Below are positions 1-4,908 of a stretch of DNA of 5,651 bases, piece after piece. Under the pieces are notes generated by a model. That model did not search any database. It had not been told where the DNA came from and worked only from the letters and a program-made list of their open reading frames with translations. Made by a program: the position numbers and the translations under genes. The first letter of the stretch is position 1. Each line of letters begins with the position of its first letter. The DNA comes from Pseudomonadota bacterium. Lineage in GTDB: Bacteria; Pseudomonadota; Gammaproteobacteria; Burkholderiales; Burkholderiaceae_C. The stretch is from positions 1 to 5,651 of the forward strand of contig JAEWVY010000404.1 of NCBI GenBank assembly GCA_023396625.1. Reading direction: 5' to 3'.

Positions 1-315
1 ACGCAGCCGCCGCGGGTGGAGATCGTGCTCAATCACGCGGACGCGGACGGACGACTGGTGGATCTGCTGGTCGACGACGGCGTGGATGGCCTGGTTGCCG
101 CCGGCACGGGAAACGGCTCCCTGAGTCAGGCGCTCGACGCGGCCTTGCGCCGTGCCCAAGCCCGGGGTGTACGCGTCATACGAGCCACCCGATGCGAGCA
201 GGGTCGCGTCCTGCATGCGCCCGATGACCCCTACGAGGACGCGCGAGGACTGAGTCCGGTCAAGGCACGCGTGATGCTGATGCTGGAACTGATCGAATCC
301 CGCCCGAAGGCCTGA
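1..315 (+). CDS. L-asparaginase, C-terminal part (gene starts before the window)
   Basis: The open frame runs from the first base to a TGA at 313-315, giving 104 residues of the C-terminal end of a bacterial L-asparaginase, which hydrolyses asparagine to aspartate and ammonia. What supports this: the segment GLVAAGTGNGSLSQAL matches the family block GVVIAGTGNGNL, followed by VRVIRATRC (family: AVVRSSR) and GLSPVKARVMLML (family: LNPQKARVLLQLAL). The GTG at base 16 is internal and is not a real start, because the frame stays open to the window edge and the catalytic N-terminal domain must lie upstream. The gene converges on adk with 45 bp between the stops. No signal peptide can be judged from this part, so a cytoplasmic or periplasmic form cannot be decided. 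The family call is firm; the type I or II assignment is open. Confidence 0.9.
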   Translation, partial: TQPPRVEIVLNHADADGRLVDLLVDDGVDGLVAAGTGNGSLSQALDAALRRAQARGVRVIRATRCEQGRVLHAPDDPYEDARGLSPVKARVMLMLELIESRPKA

Positions 316-327
316 GCACGTCAGGCC
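309..327. terminator. Hairpin between convergent asparaginase and adk genes, possible bidirectional terminator
   Basis: GGCCTGA (309-315) and TCAGGCC (321-327) form a perfect 7-bp stem with the 5-base loop GCACG. The left arm includes the TGA stop of the asparaginase gene. The site lies between two converging genes, where a bidirectional terminator would be useful. No T-run follows on either strand, so intrinsic termination is inference only; it may act with Rho or simply as a 3'-end barrier. Confidence 0.4.
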
Positions 328-360
328 CCAGCATGCCCCAGGGCTCGCGCCGGCGAAACC

Positions 361-1017
361 TCAGTTCCCCAGGGCCTCGAAAGCCCGGCTGGTGATCTCC
401 TCCACCGATCCCATGCCGCTGATGGCGCGGTACCTCGGAGCCCCCACAGGATCGGCCGCGGCCCAGTCGCTGTAATACGCCACCAACGGACGGGTTTGCG
501 CACTGTAGATATCCAGGCGCTTGCGGACGGTTTCCTCCTGGTCGTCCGGCCTTTGCACGAGGTCTTCCCCGGTCACGTCGTCCTTGCCCTCCACCTTCGG
601 TGGGTTGAATTTGACGTGGTAGGTGCGGCCCGAAGCCGGATGCGAGCGCCGGCCACTCATGCGCTCGATGATCGCCTCGAAAGGCACATCGATTTCCAGC
701 ACATAGTCCAGCTTCACGCCGGCGGCCTTCATGGCATCCGCCTGCGGAATGGTGCGGGGGAAGCCATCGAACAGGAAGCCCTGGACGCAGTCCGGCTGGG
801 CAATTCGCTCCTTGACCAGGTTGATGATCAGGTCGTCACTGACCAGTCCCCCGGACTCCATGACGGCCTTGGCCTGCAGGCCCAGTGGCGTGCCCGCCTT
901 GACTGCGGCGCGAAGCATGTCGCCCGTGGATATCTGGGGAATGCCGTATTTCTGGCAGATAAAGGTGGCTTGCGTGCCCTTGCCCGCGCCAGGCGCGCCC
1001 AACAGAATCAGTCTCAT
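361..1017 (-). CDS. adk: Adenylate kinase
   Basis: This 218-residue cytoplasmic enzyme interconverts ATP + AMP and 2 ADP. Landmarks in order: P-loop GAPGAGKGT at residues 7-15, the NMP-binding block with TGDMLR at 31-36, DGFPRT at 84-89, the LID starting GRRSHPASGRTYH at 122-134, and the Arg pair R156 and R167 that bind phosphates in the E. coli enzyme. The LID lacks the four zinc-binding Cys of Gram-positive forms, as usual in proteobacteria. Length and start match the family (MRLILLGAPG), and GAGGG lies 5 bases upstream of the ATG. It is the last gene of the leftward cluster, 129 bp after kdsB. That gap may hold its own extended -10 promoter. AMP released by other reactions would be recycled here. 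Sequence is complete and undamaged. Confidence 0.98.
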   Translation of the reverse strand: MRLILLGAPGAGKGTQATFICQKYGIPQISTGDMLRAAVKAGTPLGLQAKAVMESGGLVSDDLIINLVKERIAQPDCVQGFLFDGFPRTIPQADAMKAAGVKLDYVLEIDVPFEAIIERMSGRRSHPASGRTYHVKFNPPKVEGKDDVTGEDLVQRPDDQEETVRKRLDIYSAQTRPLVAYYSDWAAADPVGAPRYRAISGMGSVEEITSRAFEALGN

Positions 1018-1095
1018 GGATACCCTCGGATGAAATGGAAAGCCGTGGCCCGTCTGCGGGGCCTGTGGCCACCCCGCCGGGAACCTTGTCGTATG

Positions 1096-1104
1096 AGAAT
1101 AGCA
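1096..1104 (-). promoter_or_regulatory. Candidate extended -10 promoter for adk
   Basis: Reading the minus strand, TGC-TATTCT (1104 to 1096) resembles an extended -10 (TGn-TATAAT; 4 of 6 in the hexamer). It lies about 80 bp before the adk ATG, within the 129-bp kdsB-adk gap. No convincing -35 is visible at 16-18 bp. Adk is needed at all times, so a private promoter inside the cluster is plausible but unproven. Confidence 0.3.
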
Positions 1105-1146
1105 TGCGTCGCCCCCGCCAGGCTTACGCGCGCACCAGAACAGTGC

Positions 1147-1938
1147 TCACCCCGAGAAATGCCGGCGCACACGCGCCAGATCCTCCGGTGTGTCCACACC
1201 CGCGCCAGGCGCGTGGTCACTCACATGCACCGCGATGCGCACGCCGTGCCAGAGCGCACGCAGCTGCTCCAGCGACTCTTCGCGTTCGAGAGGAGCCTGC
1301 GGCAAGAGGGGAAAACGGCGAAGAAACCCGACGCGGTAGGCGTAGAGGCCGACATGCCGCAACGGCGCGGGCTGCGGCAAGGACGTGATGCCGGCAGCGA
1401 AACCGTCACGCCACCACGGAATGGGCGCGCGACTGAAGTACATCGCCATCCCCATGGCATCGAGCACGACTTTGACCACGTTTGGACTCGTGAAATCGGC
1501 GACGCTGTCGATCGCATGGGCTGCAGTGCTCATGCCCGCCTCGGGCCGCGCCGCCAGCAGCGTCGCCACCGCGTCGACAAGCTGCGGATCGATCAGCGGC
1601 TCGTCCCCCTGCACGTTGACGACGATCGCGTCATCCCCCAGGCCCAACTGGGCGCACGCCTCGGCCAGCCGATCCGTGCCGCTCGGATGGTCGGCGCGAG
1701 TCAACAGCGCCTCGACACCGTGCGCAGCGCAAGCCTCCACGATCGCCAGGCTGTCGGCCGCCACGACGCAACGCCGCGCCCCACTCTGCCGGACGCGCTG
1801 CGCCACACGCACCACCATGGGCGCCCCCCCCAGATCAGCCAGAGGCTTGTTCGGCAGACGCGTGGAGGCCAGCCGCGCCGGAATCAGCACCAAAAACTCC
1901 GGCACGGGCGAGGCGCCTGCGGCCTGGGATCGCGTCAT
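1147..1938 (-). CDS. kdsB: 3-deoxy-manno-octulosonate cytidylyltransferase (CMP-Kdo synthetase)
   Basis: This cytoplasmic enzyme joins CTP and Kdo to give CMP-Kdo, the activated sugar for the LPS inner core. The 263-residue protein shows the nucleotide-binding signature IPARLASTRLPNKPLADL near residues 19-36, then HPSGTDRLAEA, the metal-binding region VNVQGDEPLI, YFSRAPIPW, HVGLYAYR, EREESLEQLR and GVDTPEDLARVR at the C-terminus. All key blocks are present. It is slightly longer than the usual ~250 residues because of about 12 extra N-terminal residues. The ATG at 1938 is preferred because GGGGA sits 7 bases upstream; a GTG at codon 12 is a weaker option. Unlike the tight spacing elsewhere in the cluster, 286 bp separate it from Trm112, and nearly all of that is the inverted-repeat-bounded element at 1956-2228. 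A 49-codon frame inside the element ends in an ATGA overlap with this start. Confidence 0.97.
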   Translation of the reverse strand: MTRSQAAGASPVPEFLVLIPARLASTRLPNKPLADLGGAPMVVRVAQRVRQSGARRCVVAADSLAIVEACAAHGVEALLTRADHPSGTDRLAEACAQLGLGDDAIVVNVQGDEPLIDPQLVDAVATLLAARPEAGMSTAAHAIDSVADFTSPNVVKVVLDAMGMAMYFSRAPIPWWRDGFAAGITSLPQPAPLRHVGLYAYRVGFLRRFPLLPQAPLEREESLEQLRALWHGVRIAVHVSDHAPGAGVDTPEDLARVRRHFSG

Positions 1939-2084
1939 CGAAATTCCCCAGGAAACCAGGGCCTGTGCACACTGTTTTTGCCAGTGTGCACAGGGTGGAA
2001 ACAGCGCCGATCAAGGCGCGCAACGACGGCCAGGCGGGACGCCTGGCCTGGGAGTGCAGCGCCGAGTGGCACCGTTTTATCCAT
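1935..2084 (-). CDS. Possible 49-residue small ORF ending in an ATGA overlap with kdsB
   Basis: An ATG at 2084 opens a 49-codon frame that ends in a TGA at 1937-1935, sharing ATGA with the kdsB start. GGAGGG lies 3 bases upstream of the ATG (plus positions 2088-2093), a good Shine-Dalgarno match but slightly close. The product begins MDKTVPLGAALPGQ and is rich in Arg, His and Pro towards the end; I recognise no family, membrane segment or signal peptide. Most of it lies inside the MITE-like element and its C-terminal end reads through the left terminal repeat into the kdsB leader. If translated, it could couple ribosomes to kdsB. It may equally be a chance frame in GC-rich repeat DNA. Confidence 0.25.
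   Translation of the reverse strand: MDKTVPLGAALPGQASRLAVVARLDRRCFHPVHTGKNSVHRPWFPGEFR
1960..1984 (+). repeat. Left terminal inverted repeat of the MITE-like element
   Basis: This 25-base copy starts GGCCTGTGCACACTG and continues through TTTTTGCCAG. It pairs with the copy at 2200-2224 in opposite orientation, 23 of 25 identical. Unlike the right copy, it is also part of a local 13-bp hairpin (1962-1994). Confidence 0.7.
1962..1994. repeat. Perfect 13-bp hairpin at the left end of the element
   Basis: CCTGTGCACACTG (1962-1974) and CAGTGTGCACAGG (1982-1994) are perfect inverted repeats with a 7-base loop TTTTTGC. Each arm contains the 8-base palindrome TGTGCACA (1964-1971 and 1985-1992). On the kdsB-coding strand there is no T-run after the stem, so it is not a standard intrinsic terminator. 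It begins 24 bp upstream of the kdsB ATG and would form in the kdsB mRNA leader. It could influence translation or mRNA stability, or be a protein-binding site; function is unknown. Confidence 0.75.
2028..2048. repeat. GC-rich 9-bp hairpin inside the element
   Basis: GGCCAGGCG (2028-2036) and CGCCTGGCC (2040-2048) form a perfect stem around the 3-base loop GGA. A smaller stem, GCGCC/GGCGC (2004-2008 with 2015-2019), lies next to it. There is no T-run on the minus strand after the stem, so a terminator role for kdsB upstream transcription is not supported by sequence alone. Both would be transcribed in the Trm112-kdsB mRNA. Confidence 0.6.
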
Positions 2085-2104
2085 GGTCCCTCCGGGTTGC
2101 GATC

Positions 2105-2127
2105 AAAAAAGCCATGCGCCGCGTGGC
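2105..2127 (-). terminator. Weak terminator-like hairpin with T6 after Trm112
   Basis: On the minus strand, GCCAC-GC-GGC-GC-ATGGC (2127 to 2111) is followed directly by TTTTTT (2110-2105). The stem has only six pairs and a C-A mismatch. A rival stem GTGGCC/GGCCAC lies just upstream. This has the layout of an intrinsic terminator but is weak. If active, it would attenuate transcription from the exbB promoter into kdsB and adk. Confidence 0.25.
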
Positions 2128-2199
2128 CGAGCCTCGCCGGGCCACCCGACCCGTCGGCGTCCCGCGCCTTGCGCATGACCCTTTTGACTCGCAACGCAT

Positions 2200-2224
2200 C
2201 TGGCAAAAACAGGGTGAACAGGCC
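2200..2224 (-). repeat. Right terminal inverted repeat of the MITE-like element
   Basis: Read on the minus strand, this begins GGCCTGTTCACCCTG and continues TTTTTGCCAG. It is the inverted partner of 1960-1984. It starts directly after CTAG, whose last three bases are the TAG stop codon of the Trm112 gene on the minus strand. Confidence 0.7.
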
Positions 2225-2431
2225 CTAGACCAGCGGCGTGCGTGGCGCCAGCGCCTCGAGTTCGGCATCGCTGAGCACGCGCGCCTCGCCCTCGAGCAGA
2301 ACCGGAATGCCATCGCGCACCGGGTAGGCCAGCCGGGCGCTGCGTGAGATCAGCTCCTGTTTCTGGCGGTCATAGTCCAGTGGCCCCTTGGTCACGGGGC
2401 AGACCAGCAGTTCAAGCAATTTGGTGTCCAT
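2225..2431 (-). CDS. Trm112-family small protein (YcaR-like)
   Basis: This 68-residue protein matches the YcaR/Trm112 family: start [18 protein letters not shown], a middle block with [23 protein letters not shown], then EARVL. E. coli YcaR reads MDHRLLEIIACPVCNGKL with [23 protein letters not shown]. Family members are small zinc-ribbon-like proteins; eukaryotic Trm112 activates methyltransferases, but the bacterial role is poorly defined. Only the first Cys is present here (CPVTKG in place of CPVCNG), so zinc binding is doubtful. The ATG at 2431 is chosen over the ATG at 2452 because family members begin MD-LLE and the extra seven residues lack a ribosome site. It overlaps the lpxK 3' end by 20 bp, suggesting coupled translation. 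Its TAG stop lies in the CTAG at the boundary of the MITE-like element. Confidence 0.92.
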   Translation of the reverse strand: [68 protein letters not shown]

Positions 2432-3446
2432 GCGAAGATGATAGCCTCGCATTCAGCCGGCGGTCGATGGCTTGGAAGAAGCCAGGCTCGGGCTCGACCA
2501 CCAGCGGCACCGCCCAGGCATCCGGACGGAGCGCCCACAGTTTGACCGCGTCTTTTTCTGTGCAAATAAGGCCGTATCCAGCGTCAACCGGACATCTAAA
2601 GCTATTAAAATCATAGTGATCGGGCAAGGCCATCGTCATTTCCAGCGAAAGCCCACGCGCGCGCAGCATGGCGAAAAATGCCTCGGGTCGCGCAATGCCG
2701 GCGAGCGCCGCCAGTTTTCGCCCCTTCAGCGCATCGAGCGGGATTCGCTGGCCATCGGCCCGCGAGGCATGGTCGGCCAGCGAGCGCTGCGCGGAAAACC
2801 CGGTCACTGCCACGGGACAGTGGGAAGACGCCGTGGACACCACGATGTCCACCGGCCGGGGCCACGGTTCACGCAGCGGCCCTGCCGGCAACAGCAGGCC
2901 ATTGCCTACGCCACGCTCGTCGAAGACACAAATCTCCACATCGCGGGCCAGGGCCAGATGCTGCAAGCCGTCGTCGCAAACGATGACGTCGGTCGCTGGG
3001 TGGCGCGCCCGCAGTGCGCGGGCCGCGTCGATGCGCCGTTCAGCCACGAACACCGGCACCCCGGTGGCGCGGCGCAGCAGCAAGGGCTCATCGCCTGTCT
3101 GGCGCGGCACGTCGTCGGGCAAAACCTCCCGCACGCCCGTGGTCTCGCGCCCGTAGCCGCGCGAGACCACACCCGGATGCAGTCCCCGCGATTGAAGATA
3201 CCGTATGACCCCCATCACCACGGGCGTCTTGCCGGCGCCACCGGCCACGACATTCCCGACCACGATGACCGGCACGCCCGGATGTTCGCGACGCAAGACC
3301 CCGCGCCCGTAGGCCGCGCGCCGCGCCGCCGTCAGCGCACGGTACAGCAGGGAGAGTGGCCACAGCAGCCAGGCCAGCAGACCCCGGTGAAGCCAGGCCT
3401 GCTGCAGACGCTCGCGCGGTGACCGCAGGAAGAAGGGCCCGCGCAT
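2412..3446 (-). CDS. lpxK: Tetraacyldisaccharide 4'-kinase (lipid A biosynthesis)
   Basis: LpxK phosphorylates the 4' position of tetraacyldisaccharide-1-phosphate to give lipid IVA on the inner face of the cytoplasmic membrane. The 344-residue protein has a hydrophobic N-terminal anchor around residues 22-38 (LLAWLLWPLSLLYRAL), the P-loop GNVVAGGAGKT at 64-74, SRGYGR at 95-100, GDEP at 118-121, the catalytic-region DDGLQH at 158-163, LPDHYDF at 274-280 and CTEKDAVKLW at 295-304. Length is normal for the family. The ATG at 3446 is preferred; the frame opens further to a TTG at 3500, but that extension is Arg-rich, not family-like, and overlaps exbD. It starts 16 bp after exbD and overlaps the Trm112 gene by 20 bp. 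No strong Shine-Dalgarno is visible, which fits translation coupled to exbD. Confidence 0.96.
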   Translation of the reverse strand: MRGPFFLRSPRERLQQAWLHRGLLAWLLWPLSLLYRALTAARRAAYGRGVLRREHPGVPVIVVGNVVAGGAGKTPVVMGVIRYLQSRGLHPGVVSRGYGRETTGVREVLPDDVPRQTGDEPLLLRRATGVPVFVAERRIDAARALRARHPATDVIVCDDGLQHLALARDVEICVFDERGVGNGLLLPAGPLREPWPRPVDIVVSTASSHCPVAVTGFSAQRSLADHASRADGQRIPLDALKGRKLAALAGIARPEAFFAMLRARGLSLEMTMALPDHYDFNSFRCPVDAGYGLICTEKDAVKLWALRPDAWAVPLVVEPEPGFFQAIDRRLNARLSSSHGHQIA

Positions 3447-3462
3447 GGTGGCGAGCGCCGCG

Positions 3463-3894
3463 CTATTTCCCGCCGGCCTGCGCCGACGACTGCGTGGCAA
3501 AGGTGATCTGGGTGAGCCCGGCCCGTCGAGCCGCTTCCATCACGGTGATCACGCTCTGGTGCGCGGCCCGCGCGTCCGCACTGATGATGAGCACCCCGTC
3601 CTTGCCGTTGTGCCGAGCCACTTCACCGAGTGCAGCCACCAAAACGTCCACCCCGCGGCCATCGACGGGCGCCTTGTTCACCATGTAGCGACCGTCGCTG
3701 CTGACCGCCACGATGATTTCTTTCGGGTAGTCCCGCTGGGCTTGAGTGTCGGCCACGGGCAGGCGCAGCTGCATCTCGGTGAACTTGCTGTAGGTCGTGG
3801 ACAGCATCAGGAAGATGAGCACCACCAGCAACACATCGATGAACGGGATCAGGTTGATCTCGGGCTCATCGTGAGGGCGAGGACGGAAGTTCAT
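3463..3894 (-). CDS. exbD: ExbD/TolR-family biopolymer transport protein
   Basis: This 143-residue inner-membrane protein is the partner of ExbB in a proton-driven motor that energises TonB-dependent outer-membrane transport, or in the TolQR relative, envelope stability. The sequence has a short cytoplasmic N-terminus, INLIPFIDVLLVVLIFLML at residues 13-31 as the single membrane segment with the conserved Asp20 that carries protons, and a periplasmic domain ending in GLTQITFATQ. Its ATG lies at 3894, 7 bp after the exbB stop, and AGG overlaps that stop; an upstream GTG at 3912 would overlap exbB and is less likely. No tonB is in the window, so the outer-membrane partner is unknown. ExbD is named over TolR from context and sequence; in betaproteobacteria this cluster's pair is often annotated either way. 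Confidence 0.9.
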   Translation of the reverse strand: MNFRPRPHDEPEINLIPFIDVLLVVLIFLMLSTTYSKFTEMQLRLPVADTQAQRDYPKEIIVAVSSDGRYMVNKAPVDGRGVDVLVAALGEVARHNGKDGVLIISADARAAHQSVITVMEAARRAGLTQITFATQSSAQAGGK

Positions 3895-3901
3895 GGCCAG
3901 C

Positions 3902-4537
3902 CTACTTCGCACGCAGGGTGCCCAGGTGGCGCACGAAGCGCTCGGAGGCCAGTTCCATCGTGAGCAGGTATCCGTCGACCCGGGCGCGGAAGTAGCGCCA
4001 GAAGATCAGCGAAGGAATCGCCACGATCAGGCCGAAGGCCGTGTTGTACAGCGCCACGGAAATGCCATGCGCCAATTGGGCCGGATTGGTGCCGGCCACC
4101 GTGGCTCCCGTGGCGCCCTGCGAGCCGAAAATTTCAATCATGCCAATCACCGTGCCAAGCAGGCCCAGCAGCGGCGCCGCCGAAGCGATCGTGGCCAACG
4201 CCGCCAGATAACGCTCCAGCCGGTGGGCCACGGCCCGGCCGGCACCTTCCAGAACGGCACGGAGATCGGCGTCCGAACTGCGCGGATCGGCGTTGAGCGC
4301 GCGAAACCCGCTGGCCAGAATGACGCCCAGTGCGGAATTTTCTTCGAGCTGATTGACCACATCGACCGAGGGCACGCTGCTGCGCGACACTGCCAGCGCC
4401 TCGTCCAGCAGTCTGGGGGGCGCGACCCGCGCCGTCTTGAGGCTGACGAACCGTTCGATAACCAGCGCCAGCGCCAGAATGGAGCAGGCAACGAGAGGCC
4501 AGATGGGCCAACCTGCGGCTTGTATGATCGAAAGCAA
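3902..4537 (-). CDS. exbB: ExbB/TolQ-family (MotA-type) proton channel protein
   Basis: This inner-membrane protein forms the pentameric proton-channel scaffold that works with ExbD. With the TTG start at 4537 it has 211 residues, normal for the family. Membrane segments lie near residues 9-29 (GWPIWPLVACSILALALVIE), 111-137 (ending in the conserved PLLGLLGTVIGMIEIF) and 158-182 (GISVALYNTAFGLIVAIP). The start was chosen because GGAGAG sits at 4544-4549, 6 bases upstream of the TTG, and the protein then begins LLSIIQAAGWPIWPL, as family members do. The frame runs open to 4843, but that 102-codon extension has no family character and crosses the promoter region. It is the first gene of the leftward cluster, 7 bp from exbD. 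A rare TTG start may lower its translation. Confidence 0.92.
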   Translation of the reverse strand: MLSIIQAAGWPIWPLVACSILALALVIERFVSLKTARVAPPRLLDEALAVSRSSVPSVDVVNQLEENSALGVILASGFRALNADPRSSDADLRAVLEGAGRAVAHRLERYLAALATIASAAPLLGLLGTVIGMIEIFGSQGATGATVAGTNPAQLAHGISVALYNTAFGLIVAIPSLIFWRYFRARVDGYLLTMELASERFVRHLGTLRAK

Positions 4538-4543
4538 GGATGT

Positions 4544-4549
4544 CTCTCC
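4544..4549 (-). promoter_or_regulatory. Shine-Dalgarno site that decides the exbB TTG start
   Basis: GGAGAG on the minus strand lies 6 bases before the TTG at 4537. No ATG or GTG with a comparable site is near. This is the main reason for choosing a TTG start. Confidence 0.75.
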
Positions 4550-4570
4550 AGAGATGGGGCACCTGGTGGC

Positions 4571-4616
4571 GTGCCGGCACAGGCCCTGGATTATGGCCCA
4601 GGGCCAGGGCGTGCCG
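4571..4616. repeat. Hairpin and flanking 9-bp direct repeats in the exbB leader
   Basis: GGCCCTGG (4582-4589) and CCAGGGCC (4598-4605) form a perfect 8-bp stem with an 8-base loop. It is flanked by two GGCGTGCCG direct repeats (4568-4576 and 4608-4616). Next to the first is the perfect palindrome GTGCCGGCAC (4571-4580). If transcription starts near 4713, these would fold in the exbB 5' leader, just upstream of the ribosome site. A regulatory role is inference. Confidence 0.5.
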
Positions 4617-4720
4617 CCGTGAAATGGTGCCGCCCAGACGGCTTTCCGACCGACCTGCCAGGGGTTGTGGAGGCCATCTGGCGCAAGAGCGCCGTCCGTC
4701 GCGGCTTTCGGGCTATAAAA

Positions 4721-4750
4721 AGTATGGCAATCTGTGGATAACTTTGTGAA
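4721..4750 (-). promoter_or_regulatory. Candidate sigma-70 promoter for the exbB cluster
   Basis: On the minus strand, TTCACA (4750-4745; 5 of 6 to TTGACA) and CATACT (4726-4721; 4 of 6 to TATAAT) are 18 bp apart. The predicted start near 4713 leaves a leader of about 175 bases before the TTG. A consensus DnaA box (4733-4741) lies in the spacer. Not tested; other weak hexamers exist nearby. Confidence 0.35.
4733..4741 (-). promoter_or_regulatory. Consensus DnaA box
   Basis: TTATCCACA reads on the minus strand, identical to the classical DnaA box. It lies between the candidate -35 and -10 of the exbB promoter, where bound DnaA would be expected to block RNA polymerase. A related site lies at 4909-4917. 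In vivo binding is not shown; one site could occur by chance. Confidence 0.5.
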
Positions 4751-4803
4751 AAACCCCCCTCGACATGCCATCGCGAACTGGATGAAATCAGGATTTTCCC
4801 TGC

Positions 4804-4834
4804 TTGACCTGGGAGCGAAACAAAAAAACATGAT
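4804..4834 (+). promoter_or_regulatory. Weak candidate promoter for xseA
   Basis: TTGACC (4804-4809; 5 of 6 to TTGACA) is followed after 19 bases by CATGAT (4829-4834; 4 of 6 to TATAAT), within the most AT-rich part of the intergenic region. The spacing is longer than ideal. It would give a leader of about 115 bases to the GTG at 4957. Confidence 0.3.
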
Positions 4835-4908
4835 AAAAATCAACGAGTTACACGACAGAATGGGCCTCCCGGGCCGATTGCCTGTTTAAATGGCATGCCG
4901 CATGTATC

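Larger units (their letters stand above)
1956..2228. mobile_element. MITE-like element with 25-bp terminal inverted repeats and 4-bp flanking CCAG/CTAG
   Basis: The left end (1960-1984, plus strand) and the right end (2224 to 2200, minus strand) both start GGCCTGT and share CTGTTTTTGCCAG. They match at 23 of 25 positions (differences G/T and A/C at repeat positions 8 and 12). Immediately outside are CCAG (1956-1959) and CTAG (2225-2228), which fit a 4-bp target duplication with one later change. From established knowledge, CTAG-like 4-bp targets are used by IS5-type transposases. The ~265-bp body has no recognisable transposase, so this looks like a non-autonomous element that would need a transposase in trans. 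Taking it out with one target copy leaves 17 bp between the Trm112 stop and kdsB ATG, with the kdsB ribosome site intact. The family link is inference. An alternative is a two-copy repeat of unknown origin. Confidence 0.6.

Noticed and set aside
496..2178. A 560-codon open frame on the plus strand, opposite adk and kdsB
   Set aside because: It is antisense to two confidently identified genes and its product is Arg/His-rich low-complexity with no family features, as expected from the reverse strand of GC-rich coding DNA.
1835..2206. A 123-codon minus-strand frame across the Trm112-kdsB gap into kdsB
   Set aside because: It overlaps the 5' end of kdsB in another frame, has no convincing ribosome site and resembles no transposase or other family I know.
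1385..2347. A 320-codon plus-strand frame over kdsB and the MITE-like element
   Set aside because: Antisense shadow of kdsB extended through the gap. Composition is Ala/Ser/Arg-rich with no recognisable domain.
2472..3422. A 316-codon plus-strand frame opposite lpxK
   Set aside because: Antisense shadow of lpxK, whose motifs are complete on the other strand.
4577..4589. CCAGGGCCTGTGC on the minus strand, shared with the left end of the MITE-like element (1956-1968)
   Set aside because: The match stops after 13 bases, there is no partner end nearby, and short GC-rich matches of this size are plausible by chance in the window.
3893..4741. A 282-codon plus-strand frame opposite exbB
   Set aside because: Antisense shadow; Gln/Arg/Gly-rich product with no domain.
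4538..4843. N-terminal extension of exbB by 102 codons
   Set aside because: Not family-like, lacks a ribosome site at its start and crosses the promoter and AT-rich region; the TTG at 4537 gives the normal length.
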